A DNA stretch of 64,000 nt, taken from contig JBKQPR010000191.1 of the NCBI GenBank assembly GCA_052144935.1, forward strand, positions 8,962-72,961. Direction: 5' to 3'. Positions within the stretch are counted from its first letter, which is position 1. Each line of letters starts with the position of its first letter. The translations under genes were made by a program, and so were the position numbers. Below, piece after piece: positions 62,338-64,000 of the stretch. The notes under the pieces were generated by a model, which was given only the letters and a program-made list of their open reading frames with translations, did not search any database and was not told where the DNA came from. The DNA is from JOPF133 sp052144935 (lineage in GTDB: Bacteria > Acidobacteriota > Terriglobia > Bryobacterales > Bryobacteraceae).

Positions 62338-62880
62338 ATGCGAACAGGCAGACTCCTGGCGGTTGCGATTGTGGCACTGGCCCCACCTTGGGCGGCGGCC
62401 GAGGTTATCGACTCAGCGAGCAACGGTTTCACGGTCAAGCTGGGGATCACGATCCAAGCGCCGCCGGCGGACGTGTACAAGCGGCTAATTCACAATGTGG
62501 GTGACTGGTGGAGCTCGGCTCACACCGTTTCCGGCGATGCGCACAACCTGAGCATCGAGGAGAAGCCCATGGGCTGTTTCTGCGAGAAACTCCCCGGTGG
62601 CGGCAGCGTTCGCCACATGGAGGTTGTATTGCTGGCGCCGGGAAAGGCAGTCGGATTTAGCGGCGGTCTGGGGCCACTGCAGGCGATGGCGGCCTCCGGC
62701 AGCATGCGGTTTGAAATCTCGCCGGTTGACAGCGGCTCCAGGCTGGAGGTGACTTACGCAGTCGGCGGCTACCTGAAGGCCGGGCTTGACATCTGGGCCA
62801 AGCCGGTGGATTCCGTCCTGCTGGAGCAGATCACGCGGCTCAAAAATTACACGGAGCACGGCGATCCTGCGCCGAAGTAA
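62338..62880 (+). CDS. Secreted SRPBCC-superfamily protein
   Basis: 180 residues. Signal peptide MRTGRLLAVAIVALAPPWAA, then a START-like fold: FTVKLGITIQAPPADVYKRL, VGDWWSSAHTVSGDAHNLSI, VRHMEVVLLAPGKAVGFSGG, LGPLQAM, LEVTYAVGGYLKAGLDIWAK, and a C-terminal helix VLLEQITRLKNY. GAGAGGGAT precedes the ATG. The ligand is unknown. It is intact although flanked by relics. Confidence 0.85.
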   Translation: MRTGRLLAVAIVALAPPWAAAEVIDSASNGFTVKLGITIQAPPADVYKRLIHNVGDWWSSAHTVSGDAHNLSIEEKPMGCFCEKLPGGGSVRHMEVVLLAPGKAVGFSGGLGPLQAMAASGSMRFEISPVDSGSRLEVTYAVGGYLKAGLDIWAKPVDSVLLEQITRLKNYTEHGDPAPK

Positions 62881-63169
62881 TTTGTCCCAGTGTGCCACCA
62901 CACCGGAACCGCCATACTACGCCGTGACCTTCCCATCGAAACGGACCCCAGGATGCGTGCGGACCTTGGACCGGATGCGGAGGACGCGGAGACGCTGCGG
63001 AAACGCGGAGAGGAAGTAGTTTCCCAATCAGGCACCATCAATACGGAAATCCTCGCGCCCGCTTGGCGGAACAGTGGAAGCCCGCGCTTCCGAGGGCTCC
63101 CCGTGAGCGGGCTTCCGCTTTCCCCGCTTTCCCCGCTTTCCAGCGCAGCCGATGGGGTCCTCGGCGTGA

Positions 63170-63580
63170 CGGCAAAACTTCGGGAAAACATCAAGTTCGG
63201 CGCCGACCTAATACGTTGGGAGATCCCCCGGCTCTGCCGGAGAGGCAGTAGAAGTTTGACAGATCCGGGAGTGTGCATTTCGCCGAGTTCTGGCACACAA
63301 CCGGAAAGATCCACTGCCGGCCCGAAGCTCCCGTCTTTGATCGGTTGCGGCGCGTATCTGGTCCTCACGCTCTACCTGCTGGACTGGTTTCCGGAACACG
63401 CCAGCCAACTCGGCATGACGCCCGGCGTTCCGGAAAAGGCCTGGGTGGTGATGGGGATCGCCGCCCAGAACATCGGCGTGGCCTGCGATCGGGCGTCAAG
63501 GTGGCGTCGGGCACGGACGCAGCCGTGTATCCGCACGGTTTGAACGCGCACGAGTTGACGCCGATCGGGCAGGTCCACGG
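63170..63580 (+). pseudogene. Amidohydrolase (imidazolonepropionase-like) relic
   Basis: Pieces in different frames: KLRENIKFGADLI, YLVLTLYLLDWFPEHASQLG, EKAWVVMGIAAQNIGVACDR, then shifted GVKVASGTDAAVYPHGLNAH and EL. GTDAAVYPHG.N..E is the C-terminal metal-site block of amidohydrolases; the His-rich N-terminus is missing. In 62881-63169 I see nothing I can name. Confidence 0.55.
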
Positions 63581-63599
63581 CCGTGTTCAGCAGAGGTCC

Positions 63600-63875
63600 C
63601 TACCGGGACACGGTCACCTTCATCCCATAGGGCGGCACAATCTTCGTACCTTCCGCGTTCTTGGGCGGTGCAGCAAGCAACACCACCGACTTACCACGTA
63701 AGGCGTCCAAGACTGTGAGTACCTTCTGAAACGGCACTCGAGAGTCGGCCTCTACATACACGGTCTCCGCACTCAGCTTACTTAGCGCCGCGGGATCGGT
63801 GGGTTCGGCGCCGGCAAACAATTTCCCTTCCGCCGTGATGGCTACTACAATTGCCTGTTCCGCGTCGGCTGCCCA
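63600..63875 (-). pseudogene. ExbD/TolR-like periplasmic domain fragment
   Basis: AIVVAITAEGKLFAGAEPTD, LSAETVYVEADSRVPFQKVL, TVLDALRGKSVVLLAAPPKN and a C-terminal VPPYGMKVTVSR fit the periplasmic domain of ExbD (VYV.AD..V.F..V..V.D.LR). The N-terminal membrane anchor is missing; the frame is joined at about 63876 to a recombinase fragment. Confidence 0.5.
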
Positions 63876-63876
63876 T

Positions 63877-64000
63877 GGCGTAGTCACGGAGGCCCATCGG
63901 TGTTGTCTTGTCCATGGAACGCAGAAGTGTGCGGACCGCTTCCCACGGCAAGGCGCGAGGTAACTGTTCAAGACGGTACAGCCGTGGAGTGTCGATCTGG
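63877..64000 (-). pseudogene. Tyrosine recombinase (phage-type integrase) fragment, cut by the window end
   Basis: The minus strand from the window edge reads QIDTPRLYRLEQLPRALPWE, AVRTLLRSMDKTTPMGLRDY, AM, and then leaves the family at GSRRG. The LPRALPWE.VR.LL and P.GLRDYAM block directly precedes the first catalytic Arg of tyrosine recombinases, so the catalytic half is lost at the junction with the ExbD-like fragment. Confidence 0.65.

Noticed and set aside
62890..63543. 217-codon plus-strand open frame
   Set aside because: Composition is not coding-like in its first two thirds; only short amidohydrolase pieces are recognisable and they change frame.

Overview
The window looks like the chromosome of an Acidobacteriota member of the Bryobacterales / Solibacteraceae type. 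The reasons are: a secreted protein of the family known as the Solibacter C-terminal domain (TIGR03437), next to a decayed copy; two very large TonB-dependent receptors with an N-terminal carboxypeptidase-regulatory domain; DUF4097 proteins under an ECF-type sigma factor; many Tat-exported sugar enzymes; a cytochrome c / copper monooxygenase; and high GC with many relic genes. The species cannot be named from the sequence alone.

Left part (1-9.9 kb): the end of a secreted multidomain TIM-barrel protein, then a tandem two-gene cassette (carboxypeptidase-regulatory protein plus TIGR03437 protein) whose second copy is decayed, then a three-gene TPR operon. At 9379-9889 there are seven copies of the 16-bp palindrome TGTTTCACGTGAAACA (one with an extra base) at 79-85 bp spacing. 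This palindrome matches the known ParB-binding centromere site parS. No parA/parB is in the window, so a tandem parS cluster is inferred, not proven.

9.9-15.8 kb: a broken DUF4062-NACHT-FGE STAND gene, a DinB-like gene, and an ISAzo13-type element whose transposase is split at an A8 run. 15.8-19 kb: a housekeeping run with an SRPBCC protein, an HtrA/DegP protease, coaE and folD. 19.8-28 kb: a tRNA-Lys followed by a scrap-yard of mobile and defence relics (group II intron reverse transcriptase, IS21, PglX-like methylase, GIY-YIG protein, IS200, M2 peptidase) around one intact GH88-like gene.

28-44.7 kb: a YncE-like lipoprotein, an MFS exporter, a sigma / anti-sigma / DUF4097 x2 operon, a Tat-exported sugar isomerase, relics of HsdR and VapBC, a copper monooxygenase with a c-type haem site, a methyltransferase divergent from a ribokinase, an alpha/beta hydrolase, a dual-specificity-type phosphatase, a second sugar isomerase and an APC permease.

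44.8-60.7 kb: two sugar-acid catabolic blocks. On the minus strand a TonB receptor, an enolase-superfamily dehydratase, a secreted RraA-like protein and a Gfo/Idh/MocA oxidoreductase are read in that order. On the plus strand a TMTC-like TPR membrane protein, a second TonB receptor and a second enolase-superfamily enzyme follow. The receptors probably import oligosaccharides or sugar acids that the periplasmic enzymes process. 60.7-64 kb is again relic-rich (P-loop ATPase, duplicated racemase fragment, amidohydrolase, ExbD-like piece, tyrosine recombinase) and holds one intact PIN-type toxin-antitoxin pair and a secreted SRPBCC protein.

Many genes carry single-base indels, several of them in homopolymers, while genes of more than 3.5 kb are intact. 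Most of the decay is therefore probably real, but individual indels could be assembly errors.
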